Assembly: GCA_019914945.1 (NCBI GenBank)
Contig: CM034099.1
Span: 16,518,704 to 16,582,703 of the forward strand
From: Typha latifolia
Taxonomy: Eukaryota; Streptophyta; Magnoliopsida; Poales; Typhaceae
DNA: 64,000 nucleotides
Reading direction: 5' to 3'
This document shows, piece by piece, positions 12,346 to 23,033 of the stretch. The notes beneath the pieces are model-generated. The model worked only from the letters and a program-made list of their open reading frames with translations. It made no database searches and was not told the origin of the DNA. The translations under genes were made by a program, and so were the position numbers. Numbering within the stretch: position 1 is the first letter of the stretch; each line of letters begins with the position of its first letter.

Positions 12346-15300
12346 ATGGCCGGAGGTGGAAGCAGGAGGGACGAGGGGTCCCTCAAGATTGGTACCACGA
12401 ACGTCTTCGCGGCGCTCGAAACTCTCAAGAAGAAGAAGAAGTCGGATAAGGAGTCCAGCAAGAGCAAGGGGTCGTCGAGGAGCCAAGCTAAGGAGCCGGA
12501 GCCGCAGGTTTTCTGGGCCCCGACGCCGATTACCGCGAAATCTTGGGCGGATGTTGATGATGACGACGACGACGACTACTACGCCACAACGGCTCCGCCG
12601 CAGCCTGTTTGGGGCTCGTCGGATCCCCAGGAGACCGAGCATATCTCTTCTGTTGTGGAGGTGTGTGCCCTTACTTCGTCTGGTTCATTGTTCTTCAATT
12701 CATGCAACTTTTTCATTTGAAATTACTATCGATAAAGAGAATGTTTGTATATATATTAGTGTAGCATATAGAGACAAATTTTTTTTTTAAGAAAATATAA
12801 TAGATTGGTATTGTTTGGTCATGTACAAAGGGAAGGGGCAGCAAATAATGCACCATGCAAAATGGATGCTTTGATTAAGGTGCCTGGAGAGAGAGAAGGA
12901 AAATTGATGTCGGAGAAACTAATGAGAGAAGATATGGTTACACTACTTTAGCAAGCAATCTTATATTAAATATAAACAGTTGGGATTAGTATCTTGTTGC
13001 TGTATTCACTGTATTCCAGTCTCTTATATCATACTATTTTTGCCATGTATTTGTTTTGTTTTTCTATTATTGGTAGTGATGTAGTGAACAAGTTATTTTG
13101 TTGTATGCCCATTCTGAGTCTTGTTGCTCCATTTATCATTAGCTTAGGCATTTTGGCATATAAATTTATATGACATCTGAGAACTAAGTTAATTTGTGCC
13201 TTTTGATAACTTTAATCAACATTATGATGTGATAATTCTATAATTATGGTACTTTATATAATGTTAAAATTAATGGAGATTTATTAAAACTCAATTTTTA
13301 TCTTTTATTATTATTTACACCCTACCTTATGTATATTTATCGTTCAACTCCTGCCTGTTGTTTTTAATGACTTAAAAGCACATTAAGTTAATTTTACATT
13401 AAAATAGATAACGGAATAGAGAATATTCTTTACTTTTGAAAATAAAAAATTTAAATACCCAAAATATCCCTTGTTTGACAATAAAATCTAGTCTCCATTT
13501 CTTTTTACCTTAGGGTATTAAGGACATTTGGCATCTATAATTACTATTCAACCCATGTATTTTGCTTAAAGAACCTTCTCATTATTTTTTTAATAGTCAC
13601 TTACCATATAGATGATAGGGTGTGAATTATAATAAGCACAAAGATAGGGTGTTTTTTGATAAATTTCCCTAAAATAGTGTTATTTTATTTTTACCGATGT
13701 CTTGGTATGTGAGGCTATGGTTTGTAGTTTCATCTGAAATGGATTGGCTTTGACGGAGCAAATATGAAATTAACCACTATAGCAGAAAACCCATTGGAAT
13801 TGGGTTGCAACAGTGGGTTTCAGTCGAGATGGGATCGTTTCGGCATTGTTTTGGTTGGTTTTGTCTGAAGCTGACTAAAACAACTATGTGATGGACGAGA
13901 GGTTCGACAACATGAAAAATGCGAAGAATAGAAATTGATAATGGTTACCAGGACAACGTCATTGAAGAGCTTCTCCGGCTGAGGAACTACAATGTCAAAG
14001 GTAAATATTTGCAGCACCGATGGAGAAGAGTAGCAATGGAGATAAGCAGTTGCAACTGAGATATTGACATCAGGATTTGCAACATTAGAAGATCAGTTAA
14101 TTCAGAATGAATTTTAACTGCTTGATCAAAATCAGTTGGATCTTATAGAACTTAGGAGATAGACATCTTTTGGTGAGGCTAAACTCGCCCAATTCTGGTT
14201 TCTAATAAAGAAAACTACTTCAGATATCCCAAAATGTACTCCAAAATGCACTGTTAGGATGTAGTAATATGTAAAACAGCATTTAATTGTACAGATTACT
14301 GCTAGCAATGCAGTAATCAGATGCATTTAAGTTATCCGATAGTATGCCCATTCAAATTCCATATAAACAATTAATGGCAGCAGACTTTAAATCATATTTG
14401 CTAAACAACCACAGAAAATTACTTCTTATTAATGTCAATAAATTTGGTAACATCAACATTAATTTCTTCTCCTTCGTGGTTAATGGCAGCAAACTTATTT
14501 AGAACATATTTGTTACCATTACTCAGTTTATTTGGAATTATGGTAACAACAATATTAATTCCTCCTAATTATTGGAAGTACATTTTGTGACAATAACATT
14601 AGATTCTCCTCATTATTGGTCAATGGCAGCAAACTTATGTAAATCTGGTATTTTCCTGATTTTTCCTGTTTTATTTTAGAATTTTTATGCTATGTTTAAG
14701 GATTGAATAATAGTATGCCCACGAACACTTCAAACACTTTACAAACAAATGTGACATGACATCATCTTGTCCACTGGTAGTGAATCTCGTGATTGCTATG
14801 AGATAAAGAGAAAATCTATTAATAGACAAGATGATGCCACATCATCTTTGTCTGTAGAGTGTTTGTATGCATAGCATTACTCTTTAGGATTTTTTAGACA
14901 TTTCTTTAATCTTTGTATTTTCTAAAAATGACCAAAACTAAAAGAACTGAAACTCCCATGTAACGCTGAAACAGATCAAAACTCCCACGAAATGCGGAAA
15001 CAGATCAAAACACCAAAAATGTTTCCTTCTTTCTAGGTCCAAAACTGAAACTTCGAACCTTGGTTAAGGGCACTGCTTGTGGTTTTCAAATCCCTCAAGT
15101 AAATGAACATGTTTTCCTTGAACAGGCTTTGTTATACATTAAAAGCATATGCCCCCGAGTCATGTCTAAGATTATGGTTTGTCCTAGCAAAGATCTTAAC
15201 ATTTATTGGAGCAGATCATAACCACTAATGTGTATACAAGCGAGTCTCATATGTATGTTTAGTGTCTCAATGAACAAGCCCTTATGTCATGCCTACTGCC

Positions 15301-15407
15301 CTGCAATGACTTTCTTAGCAGATGTTAGACGACCACTTTCCTTTTGCATCCTTGTGTCTTTCTGCTATTACTACTTATGCTCCAATGTACCATAACATTA
15401 ATTGAGT

Positions 15408-15452
<45 letters not shown>

Positions 15453-17197
15453 GTTTATCATATGCTGAGCATGACATGGTGAGGAGACAAAATAATGTGC
15501 ATTTAGATGTATCCTATTATTGTTATAGATAAGAGCTTCATTCGTTCTTATTTTCCAATATGTTAGGTCGATAGTTGGACAAATAAGCATGGGGAACTGG
15601 AATGACATTTTGAGCATATTAATGATTATGCATTAACAGTGATAACAGGTCTATTTGGATGACAAATCTGGATCATATATCAATCTTCTGATAACATTGT
15701 ATCCTCCCTATCTCTCTCTCCTCTCTCTATCTCATGTTCAAAGTTTTGCATTTAGCTTAATGATTCTATTGGTTGTCATTTGTACAAATATGTGAATAAC
15801 TTTGGATATCTTTAGCAATACAAGTGAACCACTACATCTTTTTGGTTAAAGGTGTCACTTACAGTCAAGGAAGTGGCATCTCCAGTATTAGGTTTTGGCT
15901 GCATATATCTTTCCTCTATACAATTGCATTGGCAGGAGACTTGTGTTATAACTCCTGAAGTAAGATTTTTTTTTTATCTGGTAGGAAGTTTCTATTATCT
16001 TATCATACTATGGAAGTTTTCTTGTGTAAAGATTTTTTCTAAGGTTACATTTCTTCTGCTCTGAAATATTATTTTGGTGCTCATTCTATATTCTGATGTT
16101 ACTGGCTGGTACAACCAAGTATCCTTCATTTTCCTCATTATGTATGAAATTGAGCTGCTCATGGAAATGATATTTTTTATGTTGTCAATGAGAAAGCCCT
16201 TCCTGCCTTCTAGAAATGCCTAAATGTAAATGTAACCTACATGGAACAACACTAGAAACAAGAGGTAAGGAAGAGGTAATAAGAGCAGAGTGAGAGATTG
16301 TGCTAAGGTACAAATAAATGGTATTGTATCTTTGTTGATTTTGCTCTTTCAGCGTTGCATTGGATACTACTGCAGGAAAGTGAAAGCGAAGATGATATTC
16401 TTGGTATCGACGAGGGTGATGAGGAAGTGGAGGAACCTGAGAATGAACCTGAAGTTGCTATCCCAGTGGAACCTGTTGCAAAGAAGCCTCTCCCTTCTCC
16501 TGGACCAGCCAAAGATACAGAAAGACAGCTCTCTAAGAAGGAGCTTAAGAAAAAGGAGCTTGCAGAACTGGAAGCTGTTCTGGCTGAATTGGGTATTTCT
16601 GGCAAGGATAGTAATGCTACCCAAGATGATTCAAATGGTAATAGTACATCGGTTTGTGTAATTCTTTCTTTTTTTCTTTTGTGAGAAAGTTTTTTCACAT
16701 AATTCTACTAGCAGCCACATAATGAACCAAACTATTAAGACTCATTCTTCCTGGCAAGTACCATAATGTTTATTGTTGATATGATGTATACCATTTGCCC
16801 GCCAAAAGCTTAGCATTTTTTGCCATTCTCTTTTGCAGTTGAGAGGAAAGCTGAGGAGCAAAATGGGGATGGAGAGAAAAAGGAGAATGCATCCGGAGCT
16901 TCAGAGAGCAAGAGTTCAAAGAAGAAGAAGGCAAAGAAGGAGAAATCTTCTAATGAGGGTAAAGAAGCCCAGGAGCAGCCTGATGTTATAGAAACCAATG
17001 GTGAACTGGAGGACACATCTGCAGTGGATGTAAAGGAGCGGATAAAGAAGATGGCCTCGTTGAAGAAGAAGAAATCAACAAAAGAGATGGATTCCGCTGC
17101 AAGAGTTGCTGCAAATGAGGCTGCCGCTAGGAGCGCGAGGCTTGCAGCTGCGAAGAAGAAAGAGAAGAACCATTACAACCAACAGCCGTTGCGGTAA
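12346..17197 (+). CDS. Conserved lysine-rich plant protein, function unknown
   Basis: Three exons, 12346-12660, 16376-16637 and 16839-17197, join in frame to 311 aa. The start MAGGGSRRDEGSLKIG follows a long CT-rich leader. Seen: a basic stretch (LKKKKKSDKESSKSKG), the motif VFWAPTPITAKSWADV followed by seven consecutive aspartates, an acidic block (ESESEDDILGIDEGDEE), a lysine/glutamate coiled-coil-like segment (LSKKELKKKELAELEAVLAE), a second lysine run (KKKKAKKEK) and an alanine/arginine/lysine-rich C-terminus ending KKEKNHYNQQPLR. I remember orthologues in other plants with the same WAP...KSWADVDD signature but know of no tested function. Low complexity and charge suggest a nuclear or nucleolar protein; that is inference. 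Exon 2 uses the AG at 16375, not the one at 16352, because only the former keeps the frame. Intron 1 is 3.7 kb and full of transposon relics. Confidence 0.85.
12815..12950 (+). mobile_element. LINE RT C-terminal fragment in intron
   Basis: The translation contains VWFGHVQREG followed about 25 residues later by SEKLMREDM. This is the W(F/Y)GHVxR ... W.EVI+.D(M/L) pattern at the C-terminal end of one plant LINE lineage. Only a fragment of about 45 codons remains, and no boundaries are visible. Confidence 0.5.
13275..13669. mobile_element. Mutator-like inverted-repeat element (family A, copy 1)
   Basis: The left end GGAGATTTATTAAAA is matched by the complement of the right end, GGGAAATTTATCAAAA. 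Both sides then share ATTATNATTNACACCCTA(C/T)C-like sequence. The flanks are TAAAATTAAT (13265-13274) and TAAAATAGT (from 13670), an imperfect 9-10 bp duplication as expected for Mutator-like elements. No transposase is encoded, so the element is non-autonomous. It shares its terminal pattern with the copies at 18812-19657 and 44711-45138. Confidence 0.6.
14371..14640. repeat. Three degenerate direct repeats
   Basis: TAATGGCAGCA(A/G)ACTT recurs near 14371, 14481 and 14622 (the last as CAATGGCAGCAAACTT). Each follows a related ATTAAT/CTCCT-containing stretch. The spacing of about 110-140 bp suggests an old tandem duplication within the intron. Confidence 0.45.
14705..14882. mobile_element. 178-bp MITE with 9-bp duplication
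   Basis: The left end GAATAATAGTATGCCCAC and the complement of the right end GAGTAATGCTATGCATAC begin inverted repeats that extend over about 60 bp each and meet at CATCATCTTGTC / GACAAGATGATG. The element is flanked by TTTAAGGATT (14695-14704) and TTTAGGATT (14883-14891), one base apart in length. Long inverted repeats and a 9-bp target duplication indicate a Mutator-type miniature element. It has no coding capacity and lies in an intron. Confidence 0.75.
15409..15447. repeat. (CT)n microsatellite
   Basis: A pure CT dinucleotide tract of about 39 bp lies in intron 1 of the lysine-rich gene. Open frames through it give only SL or RE repeats and are not genes. Confidence 0.9.
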
Positions 17198-17690
17198 TCA
17201 GTTTGGACTTTTATCCAGATTGAGCTCCGCATCTTTTGTTCGTTTTGAAAAATCTGACAATAAACATTCAAGTTTCCTCTGCCCTTAGGGGTACCAGGCT
17301 TGGTTCACCTTAAAATTGATCGAGGCTTTTGCAAATCTTTGTCGGTGCTCGTAATGTCATGTGATGATGTGTTGTTGTACTAGGTATACGGAGAGAGACG
17401 TTTGCAACATCACTCAGTTAATGCGAACTATTAGCTTAGATTTATATTCACATTTTCTTTTATGTGCTTGCTGTTTTTGCGCCATGGTCTTGTTAATCTT
17501 CTGTTACTAAAGTGAGTGGCAAATGTTCTCGGTACCTGGGAATGCATTAGCTAATGCTGTTGACATGTAGCTACTAATTTTCCATGAATAAAAGCCTTGA
17601 AAAACTACTTTACAAGGATTAGACGATTGCTGTAGATGATTGTCTGGTGGAGAAAAACTATCAAGAATTAGATTTTTTTTTCTCTTTCTT
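17198..17690. other. 3' flank of the lysine-rich gene
   Basis: This is the probable 3' untranslated region. An AATAAA lies inside CATGAATAAAAGCC near 17585 and could serve polyadenylation. No further gene was seen before the LINE relic. Confidence 0.45.
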
Positions 17691-17699
17691 TTTTTTGTT

Positions 17700-18459
17700 G
17701 AGAAAAGAGGTTATACCCAATTATATATGATGAAATAATGTTCAAAGGAAGGAAATTAGAGAAGAGTGGGGAATAGAAGAAGGATTCTGGTTGGCAAATA
17801 GAAGAAAAGACTTCGAAGAAGGGGCTCTTACTTGGGAAGTAAGATTCCCACTTTCTCCAAAGGTGAGATAGCTAGAGGAAGAAATCTGAGAATTTGAAGA
17901 TTTGATTGTTTCTTTTCCTCCATGCCACCAGATCATCGCTAATATGCTCAGGCCTTCCCAGATATTGGAGTAAGCAAAGGTCCTTTGTACTGCCAAAAGC
18001 GTCTATGACAAAGCCCACCCGGAATGCTATGTGGGAATCATATCCCAGTGAGTCGGTTATGCTGTCGGAACTGTGAGCAATCTGGATGGGGCTCCGGTTA
18101 GTGAATAGGAGGGAGTCCAATCTAATCCTTGAGATGGACTCCTTTGAAGCGGTGGCATCATCAAAGGAGAGAGATCTTGCTCATGGAGAGAGAGAAATAT
18201 CGTTACAAAGTGCATGGAATTGATTAAGGGTATTAGTAGGTTTCACGTGAAGCATGTGGCAAGAGGGGGCAACTAGGTAGCTGATTGGGTAGCTCACTGG
18301 GGTAAGAGGGGATCCGAACAATGTGTAATAGGGTCAGAAGGCCCAGTCCCTCCTGAGTTATGTACTCTGTTGTCTGTTGACTTCGACCATTGTTTATCAG
18401 GGACGGATGCAATTACCATAAGTGAATACAAGCTCTCCTTTATTAAAAAAAAAAAAAAA
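17700..18459 (+). mobile_element. 5'-truncated LINE ending in poly-A
   Basis: The plus strand encodes a decayed RNase H domain: ELxAIWMGLRL, then LILEMDSFEAV (the conserved acidic strand), CMELIKGISRFHVKHVARG and ADWVAHWGKRGSEQC. These are typical of the RVT_3 domain at the end of plant LINEs. The element closes with 15 A residues at 18445-18459. Stops interrupt the frame (for example between GGN and VADWV). The left boundary is uncertain and no target duplication was confirmed. The oppositely oriented ORFs here are shadows. Confidence 0.75.
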
Positions 18460-18811
18460 CATAGGGCCTTTGTTTCATAGGGGTTCGCTTATGAAATAAG
18501 AATAATATTATTCTCGTATAGTAACTAAATAATATCTTAGCTTATTCTGGTATAGTAATTAAACAACATCTTAACTTATTTTGGTATAGTAATTTATCAT
18601 TCTATTTCATCTTATTCTATACAACTTTTAAAAAATAATTTAACAATAACTCATAATTACTATATTGCCCACAGATTAGACATTACTTAATTATACATCA
18701 CCTCATTTACAGTTGAGATTCTTTCTTTCTCTTCTCTCTCTTAAAGTCACATATGTACTCCAACGCATTATCACGCACTATCGCTACATAACCATTACAT
18801 AATTATTGTTT

Positions 18812-19657
18812 GAGATTTTTACAAATCACACCTAAATTTTGCCTATTTTGTGATTTACAGTCTTTGGAAATTTTATAACGCAACTCCTCATTTTTTTTAT
18901 AATGTTCATTTAACACTCCAATATTACTTTAACTAACTGGCATTAACCATGTTATATAGTTTATGTGACTTTAGTTCAAAGATTACTAAAATACCCTTAA
19001 AAAGTTCTGACCTAACCTAAATTTCCACAAAATTCTTCTTCCCCAAACTAAACCCTAATCCCACCAAATCTAAATCCTCTTATCTATAACTAAACCCTAC
19101 CTCACAAAATTATAATATCAAAATCTACAACCCACAAGAATCCCTCAAAATTTCTACCACGTACAAGCCTTAGAAGCTTCCCCCAACTTTACATATTTTT
19201 CTTCATCTCTCTAGTTCAAACCCTTTTTTTCTCTATTTTTCCCCAAATTTTCTTCATCTCCCTCCTCATCTTTGAGGTCGCAAACAACAAAATCAGCTTA
19301 GTGTTTGGGGAGCTCTAAGATCTCTATGGCTTGGAGTTTGGAAGCTCTAAGATTAGCTTAGTATTTAGGTGATGTTCTCCATGGTTTGAAAAAAAATAAC
19401 AAATATGGATGTTCATGTTATGAATAAAATTAGAGATAAGTATAAGGGTAATTTAGGAATGTTATAAATTACATAGTGAATTATAACAGAATATTCTCTT
19501 TCTGGTATCATTCAGTTTGATTATGGTTAGATTAAGTTAACTCAGGGTATTAAATAAATATTATAGGGAAAAGAAGGGGTTGTGTTAGTAAAATCTTCAA
19601 AGATAGGGTACGAATCATAAAATAGGCAAAATATAGGGTGTGATTTATAAAAATTCC
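18812..19657. mobile_element. Mutator-like element with exact 9-bp duplication (family A, copy 2)
   Basis: TTATTGTTT stands at 18803-18811 and exactly again at 19658-19666. Between them, the left end GAGATTTTTACAAATCACAC and the complement of the right end GGAATTTTTATAAATCACAC are near-identical. The inverted repeats continue through TTTTGCCTATTTT(G/A)TGATT for almost 50 bp. The 846-bp interior has no transposase-like frame. The element is nested in the composite repeat. It is non-autonomous and probably young relative to its neighbours, since the target duplication is intact. Confidence 0.85.
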
Positions 19658-19666
19658 TTATTGTTT

Positions 19667-20510
19667 GACATATTTCTATTACATAGCTATTGTATGGCCA
19701 CACATTGCTATGCATTGTCATGCACTGTAATGCATTGTCAATGTATAACCATTGCATTACAATTGCATTACTACTAAATTTCTATGTATTGTCACACATT
19801 ATATAATTATTGCATAGTCATACATTACCACATATTACCATGCACTGCATAATTACTACATTATTACGCACTACACACTACATAGCCTCGCATTACCACC
19901 GCACTATATTGTCATACATTGCCACACACTACTATACAATGTTATGCATTTGTAAGTTCTTAATGTGGATAAATGAAGTATTTTAAGCTCATATTTAAAA
20001 AATAATATTTTTATTATCTTATTCTGGTGTAGTAAATAAACAACAATTTAGTTTATTCTAATATACTATTTTATTATTCTATCTCATCTTATTTCATACA
20101 ACTTAAAAAAAAATTTAATAATAACTTACAATTATTATTTTGCCTCTAAATTAGACATCACTTAATTACGCAACCCTTCAGCTATAATTAAGATTCCTTA
20201 TTTCTCTTCTCTTGAAAAACAATCATGTTGCATAAATACACTATGATATCCATTCTATTAACATAATACAAATGATATAAGTCCGCACTACGTCGCAATA
20301 CATAGCATTACATGGCTATTTATTTGCATTGCCATACACTATGATTATATGCCTACAATGTTACGCATTACATAACAATATATTCACTGTCACACTATGG
20401 CTATATATCCGCACCGCCACGTACTATATGATTATATATCCGCACTATCATACACTACATAACTATATGCCCGTACTATCACACTTTTATCATATTTTAA
20501 GTCCACATTT
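19667..20510. repeat. Degenerate short repeats (CATTGCCATACACT-like)
   Basis: Variants of GCATT(A/G)(C/T)CAT(A/G)CA(C/T)T recur dozens of times around 19670-19950 and 20290-20490, interrupted by one of the 200-bp direct repeats. The pattern looks like slipped tandem expansion of a short unit inside the composite transposon. It has no coding potential. Confidence 0.55.
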
Positions 20511-20879
20511 ATAATAAAAAATATTATAATTTTTAAAAATATGTAACTTTAGAAATATATAATTTTAAGGGTATTTTTGTTATTTGATATAAAATATCAC
20601 CAATTCATTATTCTCTAATATTTTTATATCAACTTTATATCACATCAAATATAATTATTTCTAAGTATTCAACTAAATAATATAATAATTCTTACTAATA
20701 TTAGCTCTCTTTTCTAGTATTAAATATTAAAATACTTATTCTAGATTGGTCTTATTCCACGAGTAAACGTGATCTAATAGAATAGCTTATACTAGTATTA
20801 GTTTTTTCTAATATTAAAAATTAAAATATTTTTTCTAAAATGGCCTGATTCCGCAAGTTAACAGTGTCAAAGTAGAGCA

Positions 20880-21480
20880 TTTGTGGGCAATCAGAAGCCT
20901 GTGGACAAGTGATACTGATCCAAGAATTGATGCGTAATGATCCTCCTCATACCTGACCCAGGAAGTAGGACCTAATAATAACTGATACTACATGCTCAAA
21001 AAGAGCTCAGATTCACCCAGTTGCATCTGTTGAGGTAGGCAGGATTCAACGCATCAAGGACGTCACACTGATTGCGAGAATTAACAAATGAGCCATCTTT
21101 GCTAATGCAAATGCGATTAAATCCTCACTATGCATCACGGGCTCAATGTGATAGAAAGCATCTGATGTTCTGTGGACCGGCCCGGATCATTTGCCACCAT
21201 ATCACATCAAGATAAACTTCCTCATCTTGGTTCCATCTTAGAATTTCTATGCTATTTATTAACTACAATAACTTTGGGAGAATCAGTCAAACAGAAGAAA
21301 AAACAAACCCAATGCTGCTATATACTACATTAAATATAAGCTCTTCCCGTCGAACAAATACAAAATCTTAATGAATAACTCAATGGAAATCAAAACCTCA
21401 GGAAACCGCTGTTTGTTAGATGGGAAAACAAGAAAGAATTGGATGTGGTACCAGATATCTGCAACTCTACATCTCTAGGA
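20880..21480. other. Downstream flank of COPB2
   Basis: This sequence shows no open frame or repeat structure that I can name. It lies beyond the probable end of the COPB2 transcript. Confidence 0.35.
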
Positions 21481-23033
21481 ATGAAATGTTACAGAGGAAC
21501 TTTTCATATTAGGACAATTACCAAGTAGCTGTTTGCACCAATCCTGAGATTCTGCAATCCTAGGGACCAACGTAAGACAACAAACAGGGAACTGCTATCA
21601 CATGGTTTCTTCCCAGAAGCAACCTGCAACAAACACAAACATGGATGATATGAATTTACAGACCGAGTTAGAAAAGAAATTGTTTGTGCTAAAGATCGCC
21701 ATTAAAATTGGCTTCAATATCTATTTCTGTCATACAAAATTGGGCCGGTGGTAGAGGATGGCTTAATATCTTACTGAGTGATGTTTAACCATCCACCACC
21801 AAAGAAACTGAAAGGTGAGTAACTTAATCTGCAAAAGAAATTTGGTTTGATATCCTCAAAGATATATACTATTTTTTACTATAACGCTCATTACAAGTCC
21901 ATTTAGCAATTGAAGAATTGGCATGTGGCGGTATATGAGCATCTAAATGCAGTTGGGCAAAAGCAAATAGAAAGAGAACAAATCAAAAACAGAATATCAA
22001 GAGATGTGCCAATTAGAATGTAAAGAGCTAATCAACTCAGAGAAAGCAAATAATCAACTCCATTAAATCTTGATACGAGATAGATTTTCACCTTGAGAAG
22101 ATGGCACAAGATGCAACTATTGGAGCTGGTTATTCTCTTGTTAGGTCCCTATTGATTAGGAGTTAGCACTGCAAGATTATAAAAGAAAAAACAGTCAGAA
22201 AGGAACAATAAATAAGAATATTCAATAACCATAAGTACATCCAAGAGGCCTATGTAAGACTTATTTCCACATTTAAACATCTCAGTGCACAGAAAAAGAT
22301 GAAGAAAGAAAGGGGGAAATGTAAAAAACTAAGGGGAATAAAATGGAGAAATGTAAAAAAATAAGGTAGAATTGAAGTGTCAATTCGAATTAAAGCACTT
22401 GAACTAGCAACATTAAGTCTACATATTTCAACCTATGCAGTTCAGAAGATTTTATCATCATAACCTGTGACATGAGTTTGTCATCAATCAACTTAACTGA
22501 AAAAAAAATGAATCCTGCCTAGACCTTGACAATGAGAATTTGTGGAAAAGCAATAATAAGACATTGTCATATAATGATATTGACTTTTATTTCACCTGAA
22601 CATAAGTGTTGCCCACTTTCGGACAAATCTAAGTTCCAATAAGAACATTTCCCTTAAATTCAGAGGAACTATCAAGGTGCTATAATAAAGTAAAGTGCAA
22701 ATATAGATCAAGTGAAAATAGGTCACTGCGATGCCATTTCGAGGCATCAATTATGAACAAATATCAGAAAAAAAAAATTGAAGCATAAAATGGCGTTTAC
22801 TTTTAACAGTCGGTGTCCAAAAATAGACCAGAGGAACGTATGTTCCCCAATATATAATTTGCACATAAAATTGTGATGGAAGCCTAATTCATATTTTCAG
22901 GTAGAAACACCTGCTTTTCTAACCAGGAGCACTTAAAGGGATAGCACTCTTTAGACATATGTTGGAATTTGGGGGAAAAACCAATTAATCACTAGATAAA
23001 TCTGGATTTTTACACTTGCCCAACCAATTTCTT
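21480..23033 (-). other. COPB2: COPB2 3' region with untranslated or alternative exons
   Basis: Two exon-like segments with good splice sites lie downstream of the main stop. The first is 22168-22092 (acceptor ATCTTGCAG, donor CTCAAG|GTGAAAATC). The second starts at 21623 (acceptor TTTGTTGCAG). The 22168-22092 exon supplies an alternative C-terminus: a donor at 23066/23065 in the last coding exon (CAGTGGG|GTACGA) joined to TG CTA ACT CCT AAT CAA TAG reads W-VLTPNQ and stops at 22151-22149. That isoform would be 907 aa. The poly-A site is not located; 21480 is a nominal limit. Confidence 0.55.

Larger units (their letters stand above)
18462..20870. mobile_element. Composite DNA transposon remnant
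   Basis: The left end carries GTTCGCTTATGAAATAAG (18486-18503). The complement of the right side carries GTTTACTCGTGGAATAAG (about 20754-20771), and a second related end GTTAACTTGCGGAATCAG lies at about 20847-20864. A block of about 200 bp (from CTTATTCTGG(T/G)(A/G)TAGTAA) occurs twice in direct orientation, near 18541-18745 and 20019-20217, at about 75 percent identity. These features suggest an old inverted-repeat transposon that was duplicated internally and later hit by another element. Boundaries and superfamily are uncertain. Confidence 0.45.

Noticed and set aside
12356..12790. 144-codon arginine-rich frame overlapping the first exon of the lysine-rich gene
   Set aside because: It is an out-of-frame reading of AAG/GAG-rich coding sequence. 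The +1 frame from 12346 continues in frame into exons 2 and 3.
15344..15617. Open frames with SLSLSL and RERERE runs
   Set aside because: Both are readings of the (CT)n microsatellite in an intron.
16290..16375. Alternative acceptor at 16352 for exon 2 of the lysine-rich gene
   Set aside because: It has a better pyrimidine tract but shifts the frame away from the acidic ESESEDD block; only the AG at 16375 keeps the reading frame.
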